Shown: positions 1-8,655, numbered from the stretch's first letter. The stretch is DNA of 64,000 nt from Streptomyces sp. SCSIO 75703 (GCF_036607905.1 NZ_CP144555.1:2852001-2916000), one strand, 5' to 3'. Numbers and translations are program-made. The notes: a model not told the origin generated them from the sequence alone.

Positions 1-98
1 CCCTTCTTGGCGCGCTTGCCGCCCTTGCGGGACTTCTTGGAGTTCGGCGCTTCGTCCTGGGCATCAGGCATGTCGATGGAGCCCACGGCGTCCGTCAC
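1..98 (-). CDS. secE: SecE preprotein translocase subunit (N-terminal part, runs off the window)
   Basis: The reverse strand reads GTG at 98 and continues open to base 1. It gives an N-terminus beginning VTDAVGSIDMPDAQDEAPNS, followed by a lysine/arginine-rich stretch. This acidic-then-basic leader before the single membrane segment is what I know of Streptomyces SecE; the membrane segment lies outside the window. A purine-rich AGGTGAGGA precedes the GTG at good spacing. SecE is the small essential subunit that clamps SecY in the protein-conducting channel. Identification rests mainly on the leader plus context: tRNA-Trp immediately upstream on the same strand, as in trpT-secE-nusG of actinobacteria. 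Only about 32 codons are visible. Confidence 0.85.
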   Translation of the reverse strand, partial: MTDAVGSIDMPDAQDEAPNSKKSRKGGKRAKK

Positions 99-206
99 TC
101 GTCCTCACCTGATTCCGGGTCGTGGCCGTGCCGCGCCCGGTCTGAGCCGCACGGCGGTGCATTGCTGTACGTACACGCGCACACATCCTGGCGGAGGAGT
201 GTGTAG

Positions 207-279
207 CAGGGCCGGAGGGACTCGAACCCCCAACCGCTGGTTTTGGAGACCAGTGCTCTACCAATTGAGCTACGACCCT
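207..279 (-). tRNA. tRNA-Trp (CCA anticodon)
   Basis: The reverse strand folds into a complete 73-nt cloverleaf. The acceptor arms AGGGTCG and CGGCCCT pair with one G-T wobble. There is a GCTC/GAGC D-stem, a CTCCAAA anticodon loop with CCA, a GGTTCGAGTCC T-arm and discriminator G. The 3' CCA is not encoded. It lies about 110 bp upstream of secE in the same direction. Confidence 0.97.
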
Positions 280-551
280 TTGTGCGTCCCCCAACGTACC
301 GCATCCGCCCGGTTGCCTGGTGTGCACCGAGTGGCGGCGGACCGCTGAGGGCCAACGAGGTGAGAGTGTACGTGTTCCGGGGCCGGGCGTCGAACAGAAA
401 GCGCCCGTGAGGGGCGTCCCCGGCCCCTCCTGGCCGAAGATCGCCCAGGCCGCGGGCGGGTTCCGGACTCTTGTCCGGGGTTCGCCCCGGGGCCGTTCGG
501 TCTGTGAAACCCGCGTGCCCCGGGCGTTTCGGGTCTGGAACGATGGGGTGC
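280..551. other. Divergent intergenic region between tRNA-Trp and aspC
   Basis: This gap of about 270 bp must hold the promoter for tRNA-Trp/secE (leftward) and that for aspC (rightward). I saw no convincing -35/-10 pair and no small gene. Open frames on both strands are GC-driven and lack family features. Confidence 0.5.
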
Positions 552-1778
552 ATGAGCGCTGCAACCCCTCCCACCGAGCGCCGGGTCTCCGCCCGAGTCG
601 GCGCGATCTCCGAGTCCGCCACCCTCGCCGTGGACGCCAAGGCCAAGGCTCTCAAGGCCGCCGGGCGTCCGGTGATCGGCTTCGGTGCCGGCGAGCCCGA
701 CTTCCCGACCCCGGACTACATCGTCGAGGCCGCCGTCGAGGCGTGCAAGGACCCGAAGTACCACCGCTACACGCCGGCCGGCGGCCTGCCCGAGCTGAAG
801 GCCGCCATCGCCGCGAAGACGCTGCGCGACTCCGGCTACGAGATCGACCCGTCGCAGATCCTCGTCACCAACGGCGGCAAGCAGGCCATCTACGAGGCGT
901 TCGCCGCGATCCTCGACCCCGGCGACGAGGTCATCGTCCCGGCCCCGTACTGGACGACGTACCCCGAGTCGATCCGGCTGGCCGGCGGTGTGCCGGTGGA
1001 GGTGGTCGCCGACGAGACGACCGGCTACCGGGTGAGCGTCGAGCAGCTCGAGGCGGCCCGCACGGAGAAGACCAAGGTCGTCCTCTTCGTCTCGCCCTCC
1101 AACCCGACCGGCGCCGTCTACCGCGCCGAGGAGGCCGAGGCCATCGGCCGCTGGGCCGTCGAGCACGGCCTGTGGGTGCTGACCGACGAGATCTACGAGC
1201 ACCTGGTCTACGGCGACGCCACCTTCACCTCGCTGCCGGCGATCCTTCCCGAGCTGCGCGACAAGTGCATCGTGGTCAACGGTGTCGCCAAGACGTACGC
1301 CATGACCGGCTGGCGCGTCGGGTGGCTCGTCGGCCCCAAGGACGTGGTGAAGGCCGCGACCAACCTCCAGTCCCACGCCACCTCGAACGTGTCCAACGTC
1401 GCCCAGGCGGCCGCCCTGGCCGCGGTCTCCGGCGACCTGGACGCCGTGGCCGCGATGCGGGAGGCGTTCGACCGGCGCCGCCGGACCATCGTGCGGATGC
1501 TCAACGAGATCGACGGCGTGGTGTGCCCGGAGCCGGAGGGCGCCTTCTACGCGTACCCGTCGGTGAAGGCGCTGCTCGGCAAGGAGATCCGGGGCCGCCG
1601 CCCGCAGGACTCCGTGGAGCTGGCCGCGCTGATCCTGGAGGAGGCCGAGGTCGCGGTGGTGCCGGGTGAGGCGTTCGGCACACCGGGCTACCTGCGGTTG
1701 TCGTACGCGCTCGGCGACGAGGACCTCGTCGAGGGTGTGAGCCGGGTGCAGAAGCTGCTGGCGGAGGCCCGGGACTGA
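552..1778 (+). CDS. aspC: Aspartate aminotransferase (class I/II, PLP-dependent)
   Basis: This 408-aa protein interconverts aspartate/2-oxoglutarate and oxaloacetate/glutamate. Visible landmarks are the N-terminal [12 protein letters not shown] substrate segment, [20 protein letters not shown], the [10 protein letters not shown] strand and the PLP lysine in [17 protein letters not shown] conserved arginine region near the C-terminus (GYLRLSYA) would bind the substrate carboxylate. Length and motifs fit subgroup I-gamma aminotransferases. I chose the ATG at 552 ([11 protein letters not shown]) because that is where family similarity starts; an in-frame ATG at 543 is possible. A strong hairpin follows the gene, so it is probably monocistronic. 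Confidence 0.95.
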   Translation: MSAATPPTERRVSARVGAISESATLAVDAKAKALKAAGRPVIGFGAGEPDFPTPDYIVEAAVEACKDPKYHRYTPAGGLPELKAAIAAKTLRDSGYEIDPSQILVTNGGKQAIYEAFAAILDPGDEVIVPAPYWTTYPESIRLAGGVPVEVVADETTGYRVSVEQLEAARTEKTKVVLFVSPSNPTGAVYRAEEAEAIGRWAVEHGLWVLTDEIYEHLVYGDATFTSLPAILPELRDKCIVVNGVAKTYAMTGWRVGWLVGPKDVVKAATNLQSHATSNVSNVAQAAALAAVSGDLDAVAAMREAFDRRRRTIVRMLNEIDGVVCPEPEGAFYAYPSVKALLGKEIRGRRPQDSVELAALILEEAEVAVVPGEAFGTPGYLRLSYALGDEDLVEGVSRVQKLLAEARD

Positions 1779-1810
1779 CGGTCCCCCACCCCTTCCGCGC
1801 GGTACTCACG

Positions 1811-1848
1811 GAGCACTCCCCGGTCACCGGGGGGTGCTCTGTTCCTTT
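1811..1848 (+). terminator. Rho-independent-type terminator after aspC
   Basis: A 13-bp stem, GAGCACTCCCCGG (1811-1823) with CCGGGGGGTGCTC (1827-1839) and one wobble, has a 3-nt loop and is followed by a T-rich run (TGTTCCTTT). It sits 33 bp after the aspC stop. Confidence 0.85.
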
Positions 1849-1915
1849 GTACGAGCAAGCCCCCGTATGGGGAAACGGCTTCCGGGCCGGGCCCGGCGTA
1901 CGGCAGGATCACGGA

Positions 1916-2956
1916 ATGGAGCGTGTACGTGATCTCTCTGAGCTGCCGAAGGCCCATCTCCACCTGCACTTCACCGGGTCGATGCGGCCCGCCACCCTGC
2001 TGGAACTCGCCGACAAGCACGGCGTGCGCCTGCCCGACACGCTGACGGAGTCGCTCTCCCGGGGCGAGTCGCCGAAGCTGCGGGCGACCGACGAGCGGGG
2101 CTGGTTCCGCTTCCAGCGGCTGTACGACGCGGCCCGGTCCTGCCTCCAGGAGCCCGAGGACATCCAGCGGCTGGTCCGCGAGGCGGCGCTGGAGGACCTG
2201 CGGGACGGCTCGGAGTGGCTGGAGATCCAGGTCGACCCCACCTCGTACGCGCCGCGCCTGGGCGGGCTGATCCCGGCGCTGGAGATCATCCTGGACGCGG
2301 TGGAGACGACGGTGCGCGACACCGGGATCGGCATGCGGGTGTTGGTCGCCGCGAACCGGATGAAGCACCCTCTGGACGCGCGCACCCTGGCCCGGCTGGC
2401 GGTGCGCTACGCGGACCGGGGCGTGGTCGGCTTCGGCCTGTCCAACGACGAGCGCCGGGGCATGGCCCGCGACTTCGACCGCGCCTTCGCGATCGCCCGG
2501 GACGGCGGGCTGCTGTCCGCGCCGCACGGGGGCGAGCTGACCGGCCCGGCCTCGGTGCGGGACTGCCTGGACGACCTGGAGGCGGACCGGATCGGGCACG
2601 GGGTGCGGGCGGCGGAGGACCCGCGGCTGCTGAAGCGGCTCGCGGACCGGCAGGTGACCTGCGAGGTGTGCCCCGCGTCCAACGTCGCCCTCGGCGTCTA
2701 CGAGAAGCCGGAGGACGTGCCGCTGCGGAAACTGTTCGACGCCGGGGTGCCGATGGCGCTGGGCGCGGACGACCCGCTGCTGTTCGGCTCCCGGCTGGCG
2801 GCGCAGTACGAGATCGCGCGGCGGTACCACGGCTTCACGGACGCGGAACTGGCCGAGCTGGCCCGCCAGTCGGTCCGCGGCTCCGCCGCCCCGCCCGAGG
2901 TCAGGGCGAAGCTCCTGGCGGGCGTGGACGACTGGCTGAACAAGCCGGCAGGGTGA
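1916..2956 (+). CDS. add: Adenosine deaminase
   Basis: This 346-aa metal-dependent deaminase converts adenosine (and possibly deoxyadenosine) to inosine in purine salvage. It begins MERVRDLSELPKAHLHLHFTGSM. KAHLHLHFTGS is the N-terminal HxH zinc motif typical of the family. Later motifs are SAPHGGE (zinc His), DRIGHGVRA (catalytic His region), CEVCPASNVALGV and ALGADDPLLF (zinc Asp pair). The ATG at 1916 was chosen because similarity begins exactly there; a longer reading from 1847 would run through the promoter. It lies between aspC and the convergent murB, an arrangement I recall from other Streptomyces. Confidence 0.96.
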   Translation: MERVRDLSELPKAHLHLHFTGSMRPATLLELADKHGVRLPDTLTESLSRGESPKLRATDERGWFRFQRLYDAARSCLQEPEDIQRLVREAALEDLRDGSEWLEIQVDPTSYAPRLGGLIPALEIILDAVETTVRDTGIGMRVLVAANRMKHPLDARTLARLAVRYADRGVVGFGLSNDERRGMARDFDRAFAIARDGGLLSAPHGGELTGPASVRDCLDDLEADRIGHGVRAAEDPRLLKRLADRQVTCEVCPASNVALGVYEKPEDVPLRKLFDAGVPMALGADDPLLFGSRLAAQYEIARRYHGFTDAELAELARQSVRGSAAPPEVRAKLLAGVDDWLNKPAG

Positions 2957-3107
2957 GCGGCGAGGCGGGGACGCCTGAGGCGGGCCCGGCGGGGGACGGG
3001 GTGAGACGCGGCGGGGCGCGTGGCGGGGCGCCGGTCCTGTGGCCGGGGTGCTGCGGGGCGGGGGGAGGGCGCCGGGTGCCGGGGTGAGCGCCGGGCGCCG
3101 GGGGCTT

Positions 3108-4169
3108 CTACGGGTGGAGGCTGACGCCGACCGTCACCGGCTCGTTGACCAGGGTGACGCCGAACGCCTCGTGCACCCCGGCCACGACCTCGCGGGCGAG
3201 CGCCAGGAGGTCCTCCGTGGTCGCCCCGCCCCGGTTGGTGAGGGCGAGGGTGTGCTTGCCGGAGATGCGGGCGGGTCCGGTGCCGTAGCCCTTGGTGAAA
3301 CCGGCCTTGTCGATCAGCCAGGCCGCGGAGGTCTTGGTGCGCCCCTCCCCCGCCGGGTAGGCGGGCGGCTCGACGGCGGCGCCGAGGCGGCCTGCCACGC
3401 GGGCGCGGAAGGCGGCGAACTCCTCGTCGCCGAGGATCGGGTTGGTGAAGAACGACCCCGCCGACCAGGTGTCGTGGTCCTCCGGGTCGAGGACCATGCC
3501 CTTTCCGGCGCGCAGCTTCAGCACGGTGTCGCGGGCGGCGGCCAGCGGCACCCGGTCGCCGGGGGCGACGCCGAGGGCGCGGGCCGTCTCCGCGTACCGG
3601 ATCGGCCCGGAGAGGCCGTCGGCGTCCTCCAGGGCGAAGCGGACACGCAGGACGACGTAGCGGTCGTTCTCGGCCTTGAAGCGGCTGTCGCGGTAGGAGA
3701 AGGCGCAGTCGGCGTTGGCGAGGGTGACCGTCTCGCGGGCCTCGCGGTCGTACGCGACCACCTCGGTGATCGTGTTGGCGACCTCCTGGCCGTAGGCGCC
3801 GACGTTCTGGACGGGAGTCGCGCCCGCCGAGCCGGGGATGCCGGCCAGGCACTCGATGCCGGCGAGTCCGGCCTCGACCGTGCGGGCGACGGCGTCGGTC
3901 CACACCTCGCCCGCCGCGAGTTCCAGCGTGGTGCCGTCGAGGGTGAGGCCCCGGGTGGCCAGGTGCAGGGCGGTGCCGTCGAAGCCCTTGTCGCCGATGA
4001 CCAGGTTGGAACCGCCGCCGATGAGCAGCAGGGGCGTGCCGCTGTCGTCGGCCTCGCGGACGGCCTCGACGATCTCGCCGTCGGTCGTTGCCGTGAGCAA
4101 GCGGGTGGCGGGGCCGCCCAGCCGGAGGGTGGTCAGGGGGGCGAGGGGGGCGTCGTGGAGTTCCTGCAC
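3108..4169 (-). CDS. murB: UDP-N-acetylenolpyruvoylglucosamine reductase
   Basis: This 353-aa FAD enzyme performs the NADPH-dependent reduction that makes UDP-MurNAc, an early cytoplasmic step of peptidoglycan synthesis. Seen in order: TTLRLGGPA at the N-terminus, the FAD-binding loop LIGGGSNLVIGDKGF, GIPGSAGATPVQNVGAYGQE, SYRDSRFK, the catalytic serine segment AGSFFTNPI, and a C-terminal NEPVTVGV that supplies the conserved glutamate. The pattern fits type I MurB. The GTG at 4169 (VQELHDAPLAP) is the likely start because family similarity begins there; no strong ribosome site is visible. It is convergent with add. Confidence 0.95.
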   Translation of the reverse strand: MQELHDAPLAPLTTLRLGGPATRLLTATTDGEIVEAVREADDSGTPLLLIGGGSNLVIGDKGFDGTALHLATRGLTLDGTTLELAAGEVWTDAVARTVEAGLAGIECLAGIPGSAGATPVQNVGAYGQEVANTITEVVAYDREARETVTLANADCAFSYRDSRFKAENDRYVVLRVRFALEDADGLSGPIRYAETARALGVAPGDRVPLAAARDTVLKLRAGKGMVLDPEDHDTWSAGSFFTNPILGDEEFAAFRARVAGRLGAAVEPPAYPAGEGRTKTSAAWLIDKAGFTKGYGTGPARISGKHTLALTNRGGATTEDLLALAREVVAGVHEAFGVTLVNEPVTVGVSLHP

Positions 4170-4773
4170 GGGCCCAAGACTACGAGACCGCCCCGGCCGG
4201 CCCACCCCCGCGGGCGGCCTCGTCCGCGTCGGCCCGGCCGCCGCCGGACCTCCGCCCAGGAGACGGGCAGTTCACCGGCGGGCGCCGTCCAGGAGGCGAA
4301 CGCGTCGTCCCGCATCGGCACGGGCAGCCCGCGGGACGTGGGGGCGTGGGCGCCCGAGCGCCCGAAGTCCCGCAGGGCCCCGGGCGCCTCCTGGGCGGAG
4401 AGCGTCCACGACGTCCGCCGCGGAGGTTGCGCCTTCAGGGTGGCCCCGTACGCGCCGGGGCGGCGCCGATGTGCCGCCCCACCCGGGCGGCCGGGCCCAC
4501 GAACCTCAGCGCGCCCCACGGGCGCGTCGGGGTGTGCCGTGGGGTGCCGGGGAGCTTCGGGTCCTGCCGGAGGGCTGTGGGTCGGTGGGTGCCGGTCGGG
4601 GCTGTCGCTCGGGGACTGCCGGGGACTGCCGGGGACTGCCGGGGACTGCCGGGGACTGCCGGGGACTGCCGGGGACTGCCGGGGAGTGGTTCGGCGGGGC
4701 CCGGCGGTGGGGCGCCGGGCGCGGAGTGCTGGGCGGCGTGGGGCGGCCGGGGCCCGGCCCCCCGGGGGGGGGA
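4170..4773. other. 604-bp non-coding region upstream of murB, containing a decanucleotide array
   Basis: No protein I recognise is encoded here. A 128-codon reverse frame overlapping murB's start shows no family features. The region must hold the murB promoter. Its most distinct element is the GGGGACTGCC array at 4611-4680, listed separately. Very G-rich sequence (4750-4773) abuts the MFS stop codon. Confidence 0.6.
4611..4680. repeat. Perfect tandem decanucleotide repeat, GGGGACTGCC x7
   Basis: Seven uninterrupted identical 10-bp units, followed by a partial GGGGA. Read on the reverse strand the unit is GGCAGTCCCC. It lies between the MFS stop and murB. The unit length is not a multiple of three, which suits a non-coding location. 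Perfect identity implies recent slippage expansion. Confidence 0.97.
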
Positions 4774-6462
4774 TCAGCGGGTGGCGGGTCCGGGCTCGGG
4801 GGTGAGGGCGGCGGCAGGAGCGGGGTCCACCGGGCCGGGTACCCCGCCGGGTACGGGCGTGTCGGGCGCCGCCTGCGTGCCGGACCTCGGCGTGTCGCGT
4901 CCCGGCGTGTCGGCAGCCGTGCGCCGCGTCGGCGTGTCACCTGCCGGCGTGTCGGTGCCCGTGCGCCGCGTCGGCGTGCCGTGTCCCGGCGAGTCGGCAA
5001 CCGTGCGTCCCGTCGGCGTGTCACCTGCCGGCGTGTCGGCAGCCGTGCGCTCCGCCGCTGTCCCGGGCGTGGCCTCCGCCCCGCTCCGGCGGCCGGAGGG
5101 GACCACCAGGGCCGCGATCCCGGCCAGCCCCACCACCCCGGCGCCCACGGCGACCGCGGGCCGCAGCCCGTCGACGAAGGTCTGCGCGGACTCGTAGCCG
5201 CCCCGCGCCGCGAAGATGGACCCCATCACGGCGATGCCGAGCGCCCCGCCGACCTCGCGCAGCGCGTTGTTGGCGCCGGAGGCGATGCCCTGCTCCCGCG
5301 GCCGGACGCTGGACATGACCAGGGCGGAGGCCGGGGCGAAGAACAGGGCCATGCCGACGCCGCCGAGGATCAGTCCGGGCAGTTGGGCGGCGTAGGTGGC
5401 GTCGGCCGTGACCACGGAGGCGAGGTGGGCGAGGCCGGCCGCCTGGAGGAAGAGCCCGGCGGCGACGACGGGGCGCCCGCCGATCCGGTCGGAGAGGAGC
5501 CCGGCGAGGGGCGCCACGAGCATCGGCATGCCGGTCCAGGGCAGCATGCGCAGCCCGGCCTCGGTGGGCGAGTAGCCGAGCACGCCCTGCATGTACTGGC
5601 TGAGCAGGAAGATCGAGCCGAACATGCCGAGGAACATCAGCAGGCTCGCCGCGTTGATCCCGGCGAAGGCCCGGGAGCGGAACAGCCGCATCGGCAGCAT
5701 CGGGTGGGCGGCGCGGGTGCCGTGCACGACGAAGCCGGCGAGCAGCGCGGCCCCGGCGAACAGGGCGGTCAGCACCACGGCGTCGGTCCAGCCGTCGGCG
5801 GGCCCGCGGACCAGCCCGTAGACGATCCCGAAGAGTCCGCCGCTGGCGAGCAGCGTGCCGCGGATGTCGAGCGGGGCGCCGGTGCCGTGGGACTCGGCGA
5901 GTCGGAGGCGGGCGAGGGGCAGCAGGGCGAGGCCCAGCGGAACGTTCAGCCAGAAGATCCACTGCCAGGAGATGTGCTCGGTGAGGCTGCCGCCGACCAG
6001 GGGGCCGGAGGCCACGGCGAGCCCGTTGACGGCGCCCCAGATCCCGTACGCCATCCCGCGCCGCTCGGCGGGGACGGCCGCGGTCAGCAGGGTGAGCGTC
6101 AGCGGCATCATGACGGCCGCGCCGACGCCCTGGACCGCGCGGGCCGCGATGAGGGCGTCGATGCCGGGGGCCAGCGCGGCGGCGGCGGAGGCGCCGGTGA
6201 AGACGGTGAGCCCGGCGAGGAAGAGGCGGCGCCGGCCGAAGCGGTCGCCGAGGGCCGCGCCGAACATCAACAGGACGGCGAAGGTGAGCGTGTAGGCGCT
6301 CACGGTCCATTCGAGGTCGTGCAGCGCGCCGCCGAGGTCCTCGCGGATGGAGGGCAGTGCGGTGGTGACGACGAGGTTGTCGAGGGCCGCCATGAAACCG
6401 GCGACGCTGGTGATGACGAGGGCCCACCCGGCTCCCCCGCGTGGTGCGCCGTGCTGTGACAT
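4774..6462 (-). CDS. MFS drug exporter, DHA2/QacA-EmrB type, with repeat-rich C-terminal tail
   Basis: This 562-aa integral membrane proton antiporter probably exports hydrophobic compounds. The first ~470 residues carry many hydrophobic segments consistent with a 14-TM DHA2 protein. Family signatures include LDNLVVTTALPSI at the first helix, GDRFGRRRLF (motif A) and the AVQGVGAAVMMPLTL and GSLTEHISWQWIFWLNVP segments. The last ~90 residues are a hydrophilic tail made of imperfect ~14-residue repeats of the type ADTPAGDTPTRRT. It lies downstream of a TetR regulator, and an operator-like site matching the one before tetR is 41 bp upstream of its ATG (6503-6522). The substrate cannot be read from sequence. 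Confidence 0.9.
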   Translation of the reverse strand: MSQHGAPRGGAGWALVITSVAGFMAALDNLVVTTALPSIREDLGGALHDLEWTVSAYTLTFAVLLMFGAALGDRFGRRRLFLAGLTVFTGASAAAALAPGIDALIAARAVQGVGAAVMMPLTLTLLTAAVPAERRGMAYGIWGAVNGLAVASGPLVGGSLTEHISWQWIFWLNVPLGLALLPLARLRLAESHGTGAPLDIRGTLLASGGLFGIVYGLVRGPADGWTDAVVLTALFAGAALLAGFVVHGTRAAHPMLPMRLFRSRAFAGINAASLLMFLGMFGSIFLLSQYMQGVLGYSPTEAGLRMLPWTGMPMLVAPLAGLLSDRIGGRPVVAAGLFLQAAGLAHLASVVTADATYAAQLPGLILGGVGMALFFAPASALVMSSVRPREQGIASGANNALREVGGALGIAVMGSIFAARGGYESAQTFVDGLRPAVAVGAGVVGLAGIAALVVPSGRRSGAEATPGTAAERTAADTPAGDTPTGRTVADSPGHGTPTRRTGTDTPAGDTPTRRTAADTPGRDTPRSGTQAAPDTPVPGGVPGPVDPAPAAALTPEPGPATR

Positions 6463-6502
6463 CTCTCCCCCAGAGGGTGTCCGCCGCTCTGCGCGAGCGG
6501 AG

Positions 6503-6522
6503 ATTAGTTATTGATCACTACT
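6503..6522. promoter_or_regulatory. Probable TetR operator before the MFS gene
   Basis: The sequence ATTAGT-TATTG-ATCACTA matches the half-sites and spacing of the perfect palindrome upstream of tetR (7197-7216): TTAGT, five variable bases, then ATCACTA. It stands out as an AT-rich island in GC-rich DNA about 40 bp before the MFS start, where it could overlap the promoter. Confidence 0.75.
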
Positions 6523-6615
6523 TTCCGCGGGCACGCGAGACCGCCCGTGAAGCGCACGGCCCGGATGGCCGTGGATGCGTACCGGACACGCGCGCCATCC
6601 GGCGCCGCGCCCCGG

Positions 6616-7188
6616 CTAGGTGCCCTCCGCCTCCCGCTGGACGCGGGCGGAGAGGTCGAGCCCCTCCCAGACCCGGTGGCCGGGCGGGAAGCCCATGCCT
6701 GCCAGGGTGTTGATGAGCATGCCGAACGCCATGAACGAGGTCGTCTCCGCGGTGTCCCCGCCGAGCGGGAGGTGGACGGCGTCCCACAGCTCCATCCAGC
6801 GGGTGCGGACCATCTCGCCGAACTCGTGGTCGCCGGCGGCCTCGGCGGCGGCGACGGTGACGTAGACCTGCAACTGCATCTGGAGCTGCTCGGGCCGCTC
6901 CGTGATCAGCCGTGTGTACGCCGCCGCCATCGCCTGCAGGGCCTCTTCGCCGCGCAGTCCGTCGGAGGCTTCCTCGAAGACCCGGCGGGTGTCCTCCAGG
7001 CAGCGTTCGGCCGCCGCGAGGAAGATCGCCTTCTTGCCCGGGAAGAGCCGGAAGAGGTACGGCTGGGAGACCCCCACCCGCTTGGCGATGGCCTCCGTGG
7101 ACGTGCCGTGGTAGCCGCCCCGGGCGAACTCGCTCGTCGCCGCGCGGATGACGCTCTCGCGCCGCTCCTCGGCGCTCATCCTGACCAT
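6616..7188 (-). CDS. TetR-family transcriptional repressor
   Basis: A 190-aa protein with an N-terminal TetR helix-turn-helix: RRESVIRAATSEFARGGYHG, then TSTEAIAKRVGVSQPYLFRLFPGKKAIF, about residues 8-52. The C-terminal helical ligand domain ends with NTLAGMGFPPGHRVWEGL. It probably represses the MFS exporter downstream and itself, because matched operators lie at 7197-7216 and 6503-6522. Its ATG at 7188 starts only 8 bp from the palindrome, so the message would be leaderless or have a very short leader. An in-frame ATG at 7179 is the alternative. The ligand is unknown. Confidence 0.9.
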   Translation of the reverse strand: MVRMSAEERRESVIRAATSEFARGGYHGTSTEAIAKRVGVSQPYLFRLFPGKKAIFLAAAERCLEDTRRVFEEASDGLRGEEALQAMAAAYTRLITERPEQLQMQLQVYVTVAAAEAAGDHEFGEMVRTRWMELWDAVHLPLGGDTAETTSFMAFGMLINTLAGMGFPPGHRVWEGLDLSARVQREAEGT

Positions 7189-7196
7189 GCGAGAAA

Positions 7197-7216
7197 GTTA
7201 GTGGGCAATCACTAAC
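7197..7216. promoter_or_regulatory. Perfect palindromic operator before tetR
   Basis: GTTAGTG-GGCAAT-CACTAAC is a perfect 7-bp inverted repeat with a 6-bp spacer, immediately upstream of the tetR start and matching the site before the MFS gene. Size and symmetry are typical of TetR-family operators, so autoregulation is likely. Confidence 0.85.
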
Positions 7217-7313
7217 TACGTCAAGGGCCGGGAGGGCCGCTCCTCCGGCCCGTGCGCCCCGGAGGGTTCACGGGCCCGGAGGGCGGCCCTCGCCGGGCTG
7301 GCGTCGTCGCCGG

Positions 7314-7742
7314 TCAGGCGAGCCGGACGAGCGCGCGGGACATGCCGAGGACCTTCTGCCCGGCGCTGGTCGCGGTGAGGTCGACGCGGACGGTGTGGTC
7401 GTCCAGTTTGGCGGCGACCTTGCCGCTGACCTCGATCACGGCGCCCTCGCCGTCGTCGGGCACGACCACGGGGCGGGTGAAGCGGACGCCGTACTCGACG
7501 ACCGCGCCGGGGTCGCCGGTCCAGTCGGTGACGACCCGGATGGCCTCGGCCATGGTGAACATGCCGTGCGCGATGACGTCCGGGAGACCGACCTCCCTGG
7601 CGAACCGCTCGTTCCAGTGGATCGGGTTGAAGTCGCCGGAGGCACCCGCGTAGCGCACCAGGGTGGCGCGGTCCACGGGGAAGGAACGGGCGGGCAGTTC
7701 GGTGCCGACCTCGACGTCGCTGTACGCGATCTTCGCCGTCAT
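7314..7742 (-). CDS. MaoC-fold (R)-hydratase subunit, HadB-like
   Basis: A 142-aa hot-dog-fold protein. The hydratase motif is intact in AGASGDFNPIHWNERFAREVG (Asp and His four residues apart), followed by GMFTMAEAIR. In mycobacteria HadA/HadB dimers dehydrate 3-hydroxyacyl-ACP in fatty-acid elongation, and their genes sit between rpmG and trpT-secE. The same local order here supports the assignment, although the Streptomyces substrate need not be very long acyl chains. It lies 7 bp after the HadA-like gene and is almost certainly cotranscribed and heterodimeric with it. By this reading it is the catalytic partner. Confidence 0.87.
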   Translation of the reverse strand: MTAKIAYSDVEVGTELPARSFPVDRATLVRYAGASGDFNPIHWNERFAREVGLPDVIAHGMFTMAEAIRVVTDWTGDPGAVVEYGVRFTRPVVVPDDGEGAVIEVSGKVAAKLDDHTVRVDLTATSAGQKVLGMSRALVRLA

Positions 7743-7749
7743 GGGGTGC

Positions 7750-8202
7750 TCACGCCTCCTCGGCCGCGCGGGCCACGAGCTTGGTCCAGGCGGTCACGAC
7801 GTGCTCGCCGGCCTCGTCGTGGACCTCACCGCGGATGTCCAGGATGTCGTTGCCGGCCATCGACTTGACCGCCTCGATGGTGGAGGTGACGGTGAGCCGG
7901 TCGCCGGCGCGGACGGGGCGCGCGTAGGCGAACCTCTGGTCGCCGTGCACGACCCGGCTGTAGTCCAGCCCGAGCTGCGGGTCCTGGATGACCTCGCCGG
8001 CCGCCTTGAAGGTGATGGCGAACACGAAGGTCGGCGGGGCGATCACGTCCGGGTGGCCGAGCGCCTTGGCGGCCTCGGTGTCGGTGTAGGCGGGGTTGGG
8101 GTCGCCCACCGCCTCCGCGAACTCACGGATCTTCTCCCGGCCCACCTCGTAGGGCGCGGTCGGCGGATAGGTCCGCCCCACGAACGACTGGTCGAGCGCC
8201 AT
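7750..8202 (-). CDS. MaoC-fold dehydratase subunit, HadA-like (UPF0336 type)
   Basis: A 150-aa protein beginning MALDQSFVGRTYPPTAPYEV, the form I know as UPF0336/HadA in actinobacteria. The position equivalent to the catalytic Asp-x4-His reads GDPNPAYTD, with Tyr in place of His, so this subunit should be non-catalytic and stabilise or bind substrate for HadB. That division of labour is known for mycobacterial HadA. Upstream are rpmG and two tRNAs on the same strand, but a hairpin at 8441-8479 separates them, so this pair probably has its own promoter in 8203-8440. Confidence 0.87.
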   Translation of the reverse strand: MALDQSFVGRTYPPTAPYEVGREKIREFAEAVGDPNPAYTDTEAAKALGHPDVIAPPTFVFAITFKAAGEVIQDPQLGLDYSRVVHGDQRFAYARPVRAGDRLTVTSTIEAVKSMAGNDILDIRGEVHDEAGEHVVTAWTKLVARAAEEA

Positions 8203-8440
8203 GGGCTCGCAACCTCCTGGTCTCTGCGACTGCTGCTGTCTGCGACCGCCGCCGCCCGTGACCGTCCGTGACGCGCGCCGCGCGGCGCGGGGACGGGTGG
8301 CCGGGGCCGGGCGGGGAGCCCGGGGGCGGGACGGGGGGCCGGGGCCGGGGCCCGCCGGTCGGGACTACGGGCTGCCGGAGCCCGCCGGTTCCCTGGGTTC
8401 CGCCGGTTCCCGCGGGCCCGATGGTTCCGGGGCCGGAACG

Positions 8441-8479
8441 ACGCGAGGCCGCCCCCTGACTTCGGGGACGGCCTCGCGT
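8441..8479 (-). terminator. Terminator downstream of rpmG
   Basis: An 11-bp perfect stem, ACGCGAGGCCG (8441-8451) with CGGCCTCGCGT (8469-8479), lies 11 bp past the rpmG stop on the reverse strand. There is no clear U-tract, which is usual for Streptomyces. Confidence 0.75.
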
Positions 8480-8490
8480 ACGAGCCTGAT

Positions 8491-8655
8491 TTATCGCGTC
8501 TCGCGGTGCGCGGTGTGCGCATTGCAACGCGGGCAGTGCTTCTTCATCTCCAGGCGATCCGGGTTGTTACGCCGGTTCTTCTTGGTGATGTAGTTCCGCT
8601 CCTTGCACTCCACGCAGGCCAGCGTGATCTTCGGGCGGACGTCGGTGGCAGCCAC
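8491..8655 (-). CDS. rpmG: 50S ribosomal protein L33 (zinc-binding form)
   Basis: A 54-aa protein starting at GTG 8655: [20 protein letters not shown], then [20 protein letters not shown] and [14 protein letters not shown]. The two CxxC pairs mark the zinc-binding C+ form of L33; Streptomyces genomes usually also carry a C- paralogue elsewhere that replaces it in zinc starvation. A good ribosome site (AAGGAGCA) precedes the start. It lies just downstream of tRNA-Met and tRNA-Thr and upstream of the HadA/HadB-like genes, a conserved actinobacterial order. Confidence 0.97.
   Translation of the reverse strand: MAATDVRPKITLACVECKERNYITKKNRRNNPDRLEMKKHCPRCNAHTAHRETR

Noticed and set aside
4133..4519. 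A 128-aa reverse-strand protein overlapping the murB start
   Set aside because: No family motif could be found, and its end overlaps murB's first codons out of frame. I considered a DUF397-like remnant but the conserved tryptophan and serine pattern is missing.
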